A stretch of 64,000 nt of DNA from Chloroflexota bacterium (GTDB taxonomy: Bacteria; Chloroflexota; Anaerolineae; Anaerolineales; Villigracilaceae), in the NCBI GenBank assembly GCA_016191845.1, contig JACPVF010000007.1, positions 62,001 through 126,000 on the forward strand, written 5' to 3'. Under the pieces are notes generated by a model, which did not search any database, had not been told where the DNA came from, and saw nothing but the letters and a program-made list of their open reading frames with translations. Of this stretch, positions 45,392 through 53,191 are shown in pieces (the stretch's first letter is position 1; each line of letters starts with the position of its first letter). Position numbers and translations under genes: made by a program.

Positions 45392-46468
45392 ATGGCTGTG
45401 CAAAAGAAACGTATTCGAGAAAAAATTCTTGCCAACTTAGCAAACTATGGTGTTCAGTGGAATGAAACTGAACGCAAAATTAGTGTTGCCAATTTTAGAG
45501 AAACTCAGGCAAAACTTGCCAGCCAAACAAATCCGAACCAAGAAGTTTATTTTGAAAAAGTAAAAAAGTATATTGCCAGCCCTGAAGAAATAGATATATT
45601 GAAAGTAGAACCATACTTAGTGCTGGTTGATCAGAGCAAAGAACACAATCGCATTTGGTCTTATGCGACAGGATTTTGGTCTATTCCTGTTACAACTGGA
45701 TATGGAAGAAGACTTAGATATTTTGTCTTTGACAAACAAAACGATAAGCTTATTGGAATTGTTGGACTTGCAGACCCTGTTATTGGCTTAGAAATGCGGG
45801 ATATCAAGTCTATTTCTTGGACTAAAGAACAAAAAATAGACCGACTCTATAATTGCATGACCGCCTATATATTAGGTGCCATTCCACCATATAATCGAAT
45901 TTTAGGTGGAAAACTCGTTGCTTTGACCGTAATGTTTCCAGAAGTTCGCAATTGGTTTTTTGACAAATACAAGAATTCAAAATCTATCATAACTGGCGAA
46001 CAAAAGAAGCCTTATTTAGTTTATGTGGACACAATGGGAGCATTTGGAAAGTCTTCAATTTATAATCGTCTTTTCAATTGGGATTTTATTGGTTACACCA
46101 AAGGAAAAAGTCATATCCATATTACAGCTAATGGTAGCTGGGAACTAATAAAGAAAGTTGTTTCCCCCGAAGATTTCAAGACTTACAAATATGGTCAAGG
46201 TCCTAATTGGAAAATGAGAATTCTTGAAAAGGGTTTGCGCGAACTAGGTTTATCAACAGAAATGATGAGTGTTGGCTGGCAAAGAGGTTACTATCGTTGT
46301 GCGCTAGCTGAAAACTGGAAAGAGTATTTACAAGGCAAAGAAAATACCGTTATGTGGAAGAACCTCCAAAAAAACGAATTGGTAGAGTATTGGAAGCACA
46401 GATGGATTACTCCAAGATTAGAAAATTTGCAAAAAAAACTTACTGATATAACAGATGAAGAGGAGTAA
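45392..46468 (+). CDS. DUF4338 protein, DruA-like (Druantia-associated family)
   Basis: A 358-residue protein recognised as DUF4338 by an ordered set of motifs: GRRLRYFVFD (~105-114), RDIKSISWTKEQK (136-148), GAIPPYNRILGGKL (162-175), KPYLVYVDTMGAFGKSSIYN (206-225) and WDFIGYTKGKSHIHI (230-244). DUF4338 is the DruA component of Druantia anti-phage systems; its biochemical role is unsettled. Here it follows HerA by 11 bases in the same AT-rich operon instead of the large Druantia helicase. Assignment rests on motif recognition by eye; a profile search would settle it. Confidence 0.72.
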   Translation: MAVQKKRIREKILANLANYGVQWNETERKISVANFRETQAKLASQTNPNQEVYFEKVKKYIASPEEIDILKVEPYLVLVDQSKEHNRIWSYATGFWSIPVTTGYGRRLRYFVFDKQNDKLIGIVGLADPVIGLEMRDIKSISWTKEQKIDRLYNCMTAYILGAIPPYNRILGGKLVALTVMFPEVRNWFFDKYKNSKSIITGEQKKPYLVYVDTMGAFGKSSIYNRLFNWDFIGYTKGKSHIHITANGSWELIKKVVSPEDFKTYKYGQGPNWKMRILEKGLRELGLSTEMMSVGWQRGYYRCALAENWKEYLQGKENTVMWKNLQKNELVEYWKHRWITPRLENLQKKLTDITDEEE

Positions 46469-46550
46469 CCAAAAACGGCTCACATCCTTTTGAGTTCCAG
46501 ACCCAGACTTCCGAAGTCCGCCGTTTTTGGAGCTTCGGGAGTCTATTTTT
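46469..46550. repeat. Interleaved inverted repeats / terminator at the right edge of the cassette
   Basis: CCAAAAACGGC (46469-46479) pairs with GCCGTTTTTGG (46520-46530). A second stem, AGACTTCCGAAG (46505-46516) with CTTCGGGAGTCT (46533-46544, one mismatch), has its loop over the first stem's right arm and is followed by ATTTTT. The two stems exclude each other or form a pseudoknot. The second one can end the cassette's transcript. Confidence 0.6.
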
Positions 46551-47502
46551 ATGTGTATCGAATCGGCTCCACATCCCGCGCCGTTCCCTCTTTCCTCTTT
46601 CTTTCCCGCGCATAATAAAACGTCTCGCGCAACTGCGGCGTGACCAGGCTGGTCTCGCGATGTCCCATGCGCGTGCCGTGGAATTGCATATAGCGAAACC
46701 AGAAGATCGAAGTCAGGTTCTGCCACAGCACCCCTTCGCGGGCGGCGTGCCACAGGTCACTCAGGATGTTGGTCGCGGTCAGGCGCAGGAAATCGTAGTA
46801 GTTGAAATGCGCCTCTGGGTAGATGCGGCGCAGCGCCATGGCCTCCCGCCGATAACGGTTGTACACACCGCGCGGCGTCTCGTTGTGGACGTGGATGATC
46901 TCCGCCTCGGCCACGTAGGAGATCTCGTGTCCCTGCTCCTTGGCCCACTTGGCCCAGGCCAGGTCTTCGAGTCCCGTCAACGTTTCGTCGTAGGGATTGC
47001 GCTCCCACAGGCTCTTGCGGATGGCGGAGTTGGCGTTGTTGCAAAAGGCCGTCTCCTGGCGCGGCTTGCTCACATCCCCGTACCATTGATGATAGATCTG
47101 CTGCTCGGAATATTTGGCGCTGGCGGGTCCGCGCTGCTTGCCATAGGTCAACGCGACGGTTTCATCCGCGAACGGACGCAGCAGCGTCTCCAGCCAATCG
47201 GGATAGACGGGATAGACGTGGGCGCTGGCGATGACGATCAGTTCCCGCGTCGCAGCCTGGACCCCGAGGTTGAGCGACCGCCCAAACGTAAACTCCGCAG
47301 ACGGGATGTGCACGATGCGCGCCCCAAAGGCTTCCGCGATGGACACCGTCCCGTCGGTCGAGCCTGAGTCGACCAGGATGACTTCCACGTCTCGGACGGT
47401 CTGCTGGCGGATGCCTTCCAGCAGGCGCGGCAGATGGGCGGCTTCGTTATACGCGCGGATGATGATGGAACAGGCGGGATTCGGGAGTCGGGAATCGGAC
47501 AT
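46549..47502 (-). CDS. Glycosyltransferase family 2
   Basis: A 317-residue GT-A transferase: CSIIIRAYNEAAHLPRLLEGI, VEVILVDSGSTDGTV, RSLNLGVQAA, VIASAHVYP where a DxD motif would be, and the acceptor-acid region ETLTGLEDLAWAKWA. The C-terminal ~90 residues (YNRYRREAMALRRIYPEAHFNYYD) are amphipathic and lie where related rhamnosyl-type transferases carry a membrane contact. Its DxD is replaced by SAH, as in some GT2 enzymes with altered metal binding. Its stop is just right of the AT-rich cassette, so it is the resident gene on that side. Confidence 0.88.
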   Translation of the reverse strand: MSDSRLPNPACSIIIRAYNEAAHLPRLLEGIRQQTVRDVEVILVDSGSTDGTVSIAEAFGARIVHIPSAEFTFGRSLNLGVQAATRELIVIASAHVYPVYPDWLETLLRPFADETVALTYGKQRGPASAKYSEQQIYHQWYGDVSKPRQETAFCNNANSAIRKSLWERNPYDETLTGLEDLAWAKWAKEQGHEISYVAEAEIIHVHNETPRGVYNRYRREAMALRRIYPEAHFNYYDFLRLTATNILSDLWHAAREGVLWQNLTSIFWFRYMQFHGTRMGHRETSLVTPQLRETFYYARERKRKEGTARDVEPIRYT

Positions 47503-47511
47503 TGGATACTT

Positions 47512-47970
47512 TTATTCGGTTGAGGAGTCTTCGGACAGGGGAAGATCGTATTGAGATTGTTCTTCCCTGACGGCGTGATTCGCACCTGGCTCATTCAGGC
47601 CTTGTTTGCTGCGCTTCAAATAGCCGATGTACCCGTTGATCAACTGGGTCAATTTCTCGCCGTCCTGTTCAAGCATGTCGAACAGGGGTCTGGGAATGTA
47701 ATTCATCTCCGCGCACAAGACCAGATGGCTCAACGTCTCTTCCAAAGAGCCTCGGGCAATATAACAAAACCGAATGGTCTCCTGGTAATAGAAGCGGCCA
47801 TATCCCTCCGCGATGTTGGCGGGGACACTGCTGGCGGAACGCCGCAATTGCTGATTCAAGTTCCATTTTTCTTCGGACGGAAGCAGGGGCAACACCTCAC
47901 GATAAATTCTTACAGAGAAATTGCGCGCCTTCTCCCATGCCTCCAGCGTCTCCAAACTCTTCACGCTCAT
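47512..47970 (-). CDS. Four-helix-bundle protein (23S rRNA intervening-sequence type)
   Basis: A 152-residue protein of the S23/four-helix family: LETLEAWEKARNFSVRIYREV, LNQQLRRSASSVPANIAEGYGRF, FCYIARGSLEETLSHLVLC and the fourth helix LINGYIGYLKR. The family is named from open frames inside 23S rRNA insertions but is mostly found free among repeats, function unknown. Residues ~120-152 are an acidic, Ser/Glu-rich tail beyond the normal bundle. The ATG at 47970 follows GGAGGTTGCG. It sits between a GT2 and a sulfotransferase gene and seems a foreign insert, like the GxxExxY gene. Confidence 0.92.
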   Translation of the reverse strand: MSVKSLETLEAWEKARNFSVRIYREVLPLLPSEEKWNLNQQLRRSASSVPANIAEGYGRFYYQETIRFCYIARGSLEETLSHLVLCAEMNYIPRPLFDMLEQDGEKLTQLINGYIGYLKRSKQGLNEPGANHAVREEQSQYDLPLSEDSSTE

Positions 47971-48016
47971 CGCAACCTCCGACCGATTTCCGAATCCCGA
48001 TTTCCGATTTCCGCCC

Positions 48017-48874
48017 TTACCAATTCCCATCCTTCTCGTACCCCAACTTCACCAACAAGTCCCCCGCCACTTCCTTGAAGATGCGCTTGTGCTCGTCGGT
48101 GAAATGTTTCTTCCACTCACCCGTCTTGCCTGAGCGGAAGGTGGGAGATTTGCCAGGGTTGATGGACTCTTCCATCGCGGACAAGGCCAATTCACGGGGC
48201 GAGGAAAGCGGGGCACGGACCAACAGATGGTCGAGGATGCGAGCCAACGTCGCGGCGCGCTCGTGGATCAGGTCCTCGAAGTGGAGGGTCAGCACCTCGG
48301 GGCGGTCGATCCAGCCGAGGTACGGGGCGAAGCGTTCGGCGATGTTCGGGAATTCGACGTCGGCATCGGGCCGTCCCAGAATGCTGACCTTGAGCCGCGC
48401 ATCGAAATCGGGCAGGGACTGGTAATACGCGTGGTGGACGTGGCGTTCTTCCATGTCGGTCACGTAGAAAACGTGCGAGACCACCACGTCGCGCGGGTCA
48501 CGGAAGATGAAGTACGGCACGAAGCGCGCCGAGCAGACGCGGCTCACGGCCTCGGGACGGGCGAAGAGATGCGCCGAGGCGATGTCGCCTGGGGTAAGGG
48601 AATCCAGCCAGCGCAGGGCCTGCTCGGGCGCGCGCTTGACCCCGCTCTCGCCTTCGTACTCGGCATAGAAGGAATGTACGCGCTTCGAGAACGGCGCGAC
48701 ATCCGACAGGCCGAGCAAGATCTGGTCGAGCAAATGTGTGCCGCTTTTGGGAAAGGAGATGCCCAGCAGGATCGGCCATCCACCCTGGGGCGTGGTCTGC
48801 GCGGCAAAGCGCAGGCGTTGGGTCAACTTTTCGGTTTGATAGACGAGGGAGCGAAGGGAGCTTTTCACGGTCAT
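48017..48874 (-). CDS. Sulfotransferase domain protein, no. 3
   Basis: A 285-residue PAPS-dependent sulfotransferase. 5'-phosphosulfate loop GISFPKSGTHLLDQIL, 3'-phosphate site YFIFRDPRDVVVSHVFY, and the C-terminal PAPS-binding and dimer motif FRSGKTGEWKKHFTDEHKRIF followed by AGDLLVKLGYEKDGNW. All expected residues for activity are present. It is closely related to no. 4 (51361), whose tail is nearly the same. The acceptor is unknown but likely the locus glycan. Confidence 0.93.
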   Translation of the reverse strand: MTVKSSLRSLVYQTEKLTQRLRFAAQTTPQGGWPILLGISFPKSGTHLLDQILLGLSDVAPFSKRVHSFYAEYEGESGVKRAPEQALRWLDSLTPGDIASAHLFARPEAVSRVCSARFVPYFIFRDPRDVVVSHVFYVTDMEERHVHHAYYQSLPDFDARLKVSILGRPDADVEFPNIAERFAPYLGWIDRPEVLTLHFEDLIHERAATLARILDHLLVRAPLSSPRELALSAMEESINPGKSPTFRSGKTGEWKKHFTDEHKRIFKEVAGDLLVKLGYEKDGNW

Positions 48875-48929
48875 GGGGCTATTTAACCACAGAACCGCGC
48901 CCGCGAGTGACTTTCAAGACGGGATGGGG

Positions 48930-48941
48930 TTATGGTATACA
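48930..48941 (+). promoter_or_regulatory. Possible promoter of the acyltransferase gene
   Basis: The stretch TTATGGTATACA includes a -10-like TATACA with TTTCAA 18 bases upstream. It lies in the short gap between divergent genes; GAGG just before the ATG acts as ribosome site. Confidence 0.35.
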
Positions 48942-48953
48942 ATCGAGGCGAAA

Positions 48954-49538
48954 ATGACCATCTTCAATACTCCCGTCCTGAGTTATGTGTTTCACCTGCT
49001 GGCGCGACTGAGTCTGCGCCTGGTCGGCTGGAAGGTGGAAGGCCGCTTCCCCGACCTGGACAAGTTCGTGGTGATCGGCGCGCCGCACACCTCCAACTGG
49101 GATTTCATGCTGTTCCTGGCTGTGATCTTTACCCTGCGGGCCAATGTGCGTTTCATGGGCAAGGCGGAGCTGTTCAACAATCCCTTTGGCTGGTTCTTCT
49201 ACTGGTGCGGCGGCATCCCCGTGGACCGCTCGAAGTCCACAGGCCTGGTGGAACAGATGGTGGACGCCTGCCAGCGCTCGCAACAGTTCATCCTGGTCAT
49301 CGCGCCCGAGGGGACGCGCAGCCACGTCCGCGAGTGGAAGATGGGCTTCTATCATATCGCCAGGAGCACGGGTATCCCCATCGTCTTCGCCGCCGTGGAC
49401 GGTATCCGCAAGAAGGTTATCGTGGGGCAGGTCTTCCAGCCCGGCGAAGATGCCGAGGCGGATGTGAAGGCCATCAAGGGGTACTTCGCGGGCAGGACGG
49501 GGATCAGGCCGAGAAAAGAGATCACGCTGGAAGAATAA
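48954..49538 (+). CDS. 1-acyl-glycerol-3-phosphate acyltransferase-like protein (PlsC family)
   Basis: A 194-residue membrane-associated acyltransferase. The catalytic HX4D motif appears as GAPHTSNWDF (His and Asp correctly spaced), and the glycerol-phosphate-binding motif is IAPEGTRS. One hydrophobic segment lies near the N-terminus (YVFHLLARLSLRLVG) and one follows the HX4D motif. It would acylate lysophosphatidate or a related glycolipid. The ATG at 48954 is chosen for the GAGGCGAAA upstream; a longer in-frame start runs into the divergent gene. It is one of few plus-strand genes in this half and ends in a terminator. Confidence 0.9.
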   Translation: MTIFNTPVLSYVFHLLARLSLRLVGWKVEGRFPDLDKFVVIGAPHTSNWDFMLFLAVIFTLRANVRFMGKAELFNNPFGWFFYWCGGIPVDRSKSTGLVEQMVDACQRSQQFILVIAPEGTRSHVREWKMGFYHIARSTGIPIVFAAVDGIRKKVIVGQVFQPGEDAEADVKAIKGYFAGRTGIRPRKEITLEE

Positions 49539-49542
49539 TCAA

Positions 49543-49573
49543 AACCGCCGCTCATCGCGGCGGTTCTTTTTTT
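49543..49573. terminator. Terminator between convergent genes
   Basis: AACCGCCGC, loop TCATC, GCGGCGGTT, then CTTTTTTT on the plus strand. Confidence 0.9.
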
Positions 49574-51207
49574 CACTCCTTGAGCAGAAAGTCTCCGTTG
49601 TTGAGCACCCCATCCAGGATCACCTTCACCGCGTCGGACTGCATCAACTTGTCCAGGCTGAAGGTCTTCAGGCGTGTCTGCGTCGTGCGCACTGACGGCT
49701 CGAGGAAATCGCCGAAGGGCAGCGAGGTACGATACAGCTGATAATACAGGAAGCGACGCGCGTTGCGTTTGAACGCAGCGGGCACTTCGATCTTCTCAGC
49801 CGCCAGAAATTCTTCCGTCTTTCTTTTCACGTCCTCCACCGTCTGCGGGAAGAACACGGTCGGATACTGCGTGAAGCGCGCCTTGCCCGCGCACAACACG
49901 GGCGTCCCCATGATCGACGCCTCCAGGCCGATGGTGGAATTGTAGATCATGACGAACTTCGAACGCTGGATCAACTCGTACGAACTGGGCGTTTCCTGCG
50001 GGCTGACGAAGACGACGTTCGGTTCCGTTTCGATGGCGCGACTCTCCGCCCAGCCTGCCACCGTTTCGCGGCTGGCCTTGCGCACGCGCAGCTCATCGGG
50101 GTGGGCACGGATGACGAATAACGTGTCACGGTACGCGCGGATGATCTCCAGCGTCAGGTCGAGCCAGTCGAACATGTCCTCGAAGACCGTGTTGGCGTGC
50201 GGCTGGCTGGTATCGAAGATGACGTTGGTAAAGACGGGCACGATCTGTTTGAAGCCTGCCGCCTTTTGCAGGAAGGCTTCATCAAGTCCCTTCATGTCTG
50301 CCCAGAACTTGACGCCCGCCATCGTGAAGTCGCCCTGAAAGCGTTTGGCGAGATACGCATCGAGCTTCGCATTCTGCGCATCGCTCAACTCGAAGTCAGC
50401 GGGGATGTGGATCGGATAGGCCGTGGCCTCGCCGTCGGTGAAGAAAGCCGTCGCGGGTTGAAGTCCCACCTCGTGGGTGACCACCCGCAGTCCGCGCTGC
50501 TGGGCCAGATAACGCGCCGTCGCCTCAGGGAAGAACTGTCCGTTGAAGACGATCACCATGCGCGGATCCGTCTCATCCAAGAATTTCGAGAACTGCTGTG
50601 CCACATTCCATGCGGACAAAATATACTCACGAAGCAAATAGCGCGTGTTCTCGTCATCGCTCAGATGATGGATGCGCAGGATCCAGCGCAGACCAGGCAG
50701 GCACAGCGGGCCGAGGGGAATTCCCTGAAAGTGGAAAGCAGAAAGTTCAGGAACCGAAAGCATCTCAATTTGAGAGGTCAACTCAGGGTCGCGTTGAAAG
50801 TCAAACCAATTGACCTTCGACCCTGGACTCTTCGACAAGCTCAGAGCGCCGCCTTCGGCTGGCACCCCCGCGTACAACGCCTTTGACTGCATCACACACG
50901 ACTCACACGGCGGCGCCTTATGCGGATCATCGCGGTTGGTACCCAGCACACAATGGCTCATCCCCGCGTGACAGGCAAAATACGCCACAGGGATGCCCTT
51001 GAGGCGCAGCGCCCACGAAGCCAGCAGATGAAAGCCGCTGTTCCACGACAGGTCATCGATTCCTGTGGAGGCTTTGAAGAACACAACAGGCTGCCCCGCA
51101 GCAGGCGGCGAGTTGCGGACGACACTCTTCGCTACAGCCGCCACCTTGAGGTTGTTGAAGCGGCGGACGAGTCCGCGTTTGATGCGTTGGGTGAAAAATT
51201 CTTTCAT
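49573..51207 (-). CDS. Capsule/surface polysaccharide biosynthesis protein (GT-B-like)
   Basis: A 544-residue soluble protein. An early Cys-rich part (FACHAGMSHCVLGTN, APPCESCVMQ) precedes a GT-B-like two-domain core: VVTHEVGLQPATAFF, FVIRAHPDELR, and the C-terminal donor-site pattern FVMIYNSTIGLEASIMGTPVLCAG seen in capsule (KpsC/KpsS-like) and CDP-glycerol transferases. It likely adds a Kdo-like or phosphopolyol linker. Residues ~122-133 (GALSLSKSPGSK) are encoded by a dispersed repeat taken up in frame. The ATG at 51207 is preferred to the GTG at 51219. The partial gene at the right window edge has a similar end. Confidence 0.78.
   Translation of the reverse strand: MKEFFTQRIKRGLVRRFNNLKVAAVAKSVVRNSPPAAGQPVVFFKASTGIDDLSWNSGFHLLASWALRLKGIPVAYFACHAGMSHCVLGTNRDDPHKAPPCESCVMQSKALYAGVPAEGGALSLSKSPGSKVNWFDFQRDPELTSQIEMLSVPELSAFHFQGIPLGPLCLPGLRWILRIHHLSDDENTRYLLREYILSAWNVAQQFSKFLDETDPRMVIVFNGQFFPEATARYLAQQRGLRVVTHEVGLQPATAFFTDGEATAYPIHIPADFELSDAQNAKLDAYLAKRFQGDFTMAGVKFWADMKGLDEAFLQKAAGFKQIVPVFTNVIFDTSQPHANTVFEDMFDWLDLTLEIIRAYRDTLFVIRAHPDELRVRKASRETVAGWAESRAIETEPNVVFVSPQETPSSYELIQRSKFVMIYNSTIGLEASIMGTPVLCAGKARFTQYPTVFFPQTVEDVKRKTEEFLAAEKIEVPAAFKRNARRFLYYQLYRTSLPFGDFLEPSVRTTQTRLKTFSLDKLMQSDAVKVILDGVLNNGDFLLKE
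50825..50850. repeat. CTTCGACAAGCTCAG repeat inside a coding region
   Basis: A copy of the TTCGACnnnCTCAG family read in frame as LSLSKSP in the capsule-biosynthesis gene. Confidence 0.65.
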
Positions 51208-51219
51208 AATTTGAATCAC

Positions 51220-51353
51220 ATGTCATTGCGAGCGTTTTTTTGCGAGCGATTTTTGCGAAGCAATCTCCAATGTTACGGAAAAATCTCATCGAGAGAGTAT
51301 TTCCGATTGAAAGGGGATTGCTTCGTCGCAACGAACGCTCCTCGCAATGACAT
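51220..51353. repeat. ATGTCATTGCGAG palindromic element (134 bp)
   Basis: The ends ATGTCATTGCGAG (51220-51232) and CTCGCAATGACAT (51341-51353) are perfect inverted repeats; inside are GCGAAGCAATCT and GGGGATTGCTTCG, also inverted. It fills the gap between two minus-strand genes. A shorter relative lies at 53192. It has the look of a non-autonomous MITE or REP-type element. Confidence 0.8.
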
Positions 51354-51360
51354 TATAAAA

Positions 51361-52215
51361 TCACCAATCGTTATTTTGTTCGTAGCCCAATCTCACCAGC
51401 AGATCCCCTGCCACCTCTTTGAACAGATTCTTGTGTTCGTCGGTGAAGTGCTGTTTCCAGCCGCCCGTCTTACCAGAGCGGAAGGTGTGACTCTTCTTCG
51501 GCTGGATGGCGTCCACCAGCACCGCCAGGGATTTCTCGCGCGGTGTGGGGATTTTGTAACCCGTCTTTTCGACTTCGTCGAGCATGGCAGTCAATGTCGC
51601 GTCGCGGTTGTTGATCAGGTCCTCGAAGCGCAGGCACAGGACGTGCTTTTGTTCCAGCCACTGGAACACACCCTCGTAGCGCTGCTTCACGCTGACCATC
51701 TTCAACCCGTCGCGTTCGATGCCTGTAATGGCCACGTTGAGCCGCGCGCCGAAATCGTGCAGCGACTTGTAATACTCGTGCATGCCATGCTCTTCGTGCA
51801 TGTCGGTCGCGAAAAAGACCTGCGAGACCAGCATATCACGCGGGTCGCGGTAGATGAAATAGTTCACGCGCTTCGGCTGACACAGCACCGCCACATTCTC
51901 GGGCACAGCCTCGACATAGCCCCAACCGATCACACCCTGCGGCACATTGCGCAGGTCCGCCGCGACACGGTCCACGGTCCGCCGTCCGCCGTCCCTGTTG
52001 ATCGTGCGGATCGGGTCGGCGTCCACGTAACGATAGGGCATGATCTGCGTGAAGCCGTTCAGGATCTGCAACAACAAATGCGACCCGCTCTTTGGTTTGG
52101 AATTGCCAAAGACGGGTGGCGCTTCATTGAACGAAAGCTGCTTCCAACGCCAGACAGCCTGGGCGGTCTTCCCTACGGGGCGGAGCGTGCGACGGATCTT
52201 TTGAGTCAGGGTCAT
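51361..52215 (-). CDS. Sulfotransferase domain protein, no. 4
   Basis: A 284-residue PAPS-dependent sulfotransferase, paralogue of no. 3. The 5'-loop reads VFGNSKPKSGSHLLLQIL, the 3'-phosphate site YFIYRDPRDMLVSQVFF, and the C-terminal motif FRSGKTGGWKQHFTDEHKNLF and AGDLLVRLGYEQNNDW. Thr after PKSG is replaced by Ser. The ATG at 52215 is preferred because the longer frame (to 52248) would read into the palindromic repeat at 52225. The gene lies between two dispersed repeats. Confidence 0.92.
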   Translation of the reverse strand: MTLTQKIRRTLRPVGKTAQAVWRWKQLSFNEAPPVFGNSKPKSGSHLLLQILNGFTQIMPYRYVDADPIRTINRDGGRRTVDRVAADLRNVPQGVIGWGYVEAVPENVAVLCQPKRVNYFIYRDPRDMLVSQVFFATDMHEEHGMHEYYKSLHDFGARLNVAITGIERDGLKMVSVKQRYEGVFQWLEQKHVLCLRFEDLINNRDATLTAMLDEVEKTGYKIPTPREKSLAVLVDAIQPKKSHTFRSGKTGGWKQHFTDEHKNLFKEVAGDLLVRLGYEQNNDW

Positions 52216-52224
52216 AAAACATCC

Positions 52225-52284
52225 GTAGGGGCACAGCGAAACCGCCAAAGGCGTTGACGGGGGACCGTCGCGCTGTGCCCCTAC
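52225..52284. repeat. 60-bp GTAGGGGCACAGC palindrome, copy 1
   Basis: GTAGGGGCACAGCG and CGCTGTGCCCCTAC form 14-bp perfect ends of a 60-base element. Copies of the same length are at 54490 and 58757. Confidence 0.8.
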
Positions 52285-52290
52285 AATATA

Positions 52291-53175
52291 TTAATCGTCA
52301 GAAACGACGCGGCGCAGTTTCTTCATCGAACCCTTCTCGGATTCGTAGACCTTCTTCACGCCATCGCCCATTGCAGCCTCGGTCACGCGGATGTACTTGA
52401 TCAGCTTCTCGAAACCGCCAGGTTCCACGGATGCAGCCTGATCGCTGCCCCACATGGCACGGTCGAGGGTCAGGTGACGCTCCACGGACGAAGCTCCCAA
52501 AGCTACGGCCACCGCCGAGGGGACGAGTCCCACCTCATGGCCCGAGTAGCCAATCGGGTTGTTCGGGAATTCGCGGCGCAGGGTCTCGATCATCTTGAGG
52601 TTGAGCTCCTCAGGCTCGCACGGATAGGTGCTGGTGCAGTGCATGATAATCAGGTTCTCGGTGCCGATCACATTCACCGCCTTGTGGATCTGCTCCATCG
52701 TCGACATGCCCGTGGAGATGATCATCGGTTTGCCCGTCTTGCGCACGTATTTCAACAGCGGCAGGTCGGTCAGCGAAGCAGACGGGACCTTGTAGGCGGG
52801 CGTGTCGAACTTCTCCAGGAAGTCCACCGACGGCTCATCCCAGACCGACGCCATCCAGGCGATGCCTTTTTCGCGCGCGTAGCGGTCGATCTCGCGGTAC
52901 TGCTCTTCGTTGAACTCGACCTTGTAGCGGTAGTCGAGATAGGTGATATAGCCCCAGGGCGTCTCACGCATCTGCTTCTGCTGTTCAGGCGGCGTGCAGA
53001 CTTCGGGCGTGCGCTTCTGGAACTTGACCGCGTCCGCGCCTGCATGGACGGCGGCGTCGATCATGCCTTTGACGATGTCCATGTCGCCGTTGTGGTTGAT
53101 GCCGATCTCGGCGATGACGTAGGCAGGATGCCCGTCGCCGACCATTCGATTTCCGAGTTTAATTTCTCGAGCCAT
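52291..53175 (-). CDS. neuB: N-acetylneuraminate synthase family protein (NeuB-like), without SAF domain
   Basis: A 294-residue TIM-barrel enzyme condensing PEP with an N-acyl hexosamine to a nonulosonic acid. Signatures: AYVIAEIGINHNGD, DAVKFQKRTPE, PMIISTGMSTMEQI, MHCTSTYPCEPEELNL, IGYSGHEVG and SVERHLTLDRAM. Typical NeuB/LegI/PseI proteins have about 340 residues with a C-terminal antifreeze-like SAF domain that covers the neighbouring active site; it is missing here, and the frame ends cleanly. It may work without it or with a separate partner. AAGGAG precedes the ATG. Confidence 0.92.
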   Translation of the reverse strand: MAREIKLGNRMVGDGHPAYVIAEIGINHNGDMDIVKGMIDAAVHAGADAVKFQKRTPEVCTPPEQQKQMRETPWGYITYLDYRYKVEFNEEQYREIDRYAREKGIAWMASVWDEPSVDFLEKFDTPAYKVPSASLTDLPLLKYVRKTGKPMIISTGMSTMEQIHKAVNVIGTENLIIMHCTSTYPCEPEELNLKMIETLRREFPNNPIGYSGHEVGLVPSAVAVALGASSVERHLTLDRAMWGSDQAASVEPGGFEKLIKYIRVTEAAMGDGVKKVYESEKGSMKKLRRVVSDD

Positions 53176-53191
53176 TTTTTCTCCTTGGTTT

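Noticed and set aside
42241-46550. Cassette as an IS element, integron or prophage fragment
   Set aside because: No transposase, integrase or phage structural gene, no tRNA attachment site and no obvious target-site duplication at the edges.
52291-53175. NeuB-like gene as a truncated pseudogene
   Set aside because: The TIM-barrel motifs are all intact, the frame has a proper ribosome site and ends cleanly before the next element; the missing SAF domain is more likely a real variant.
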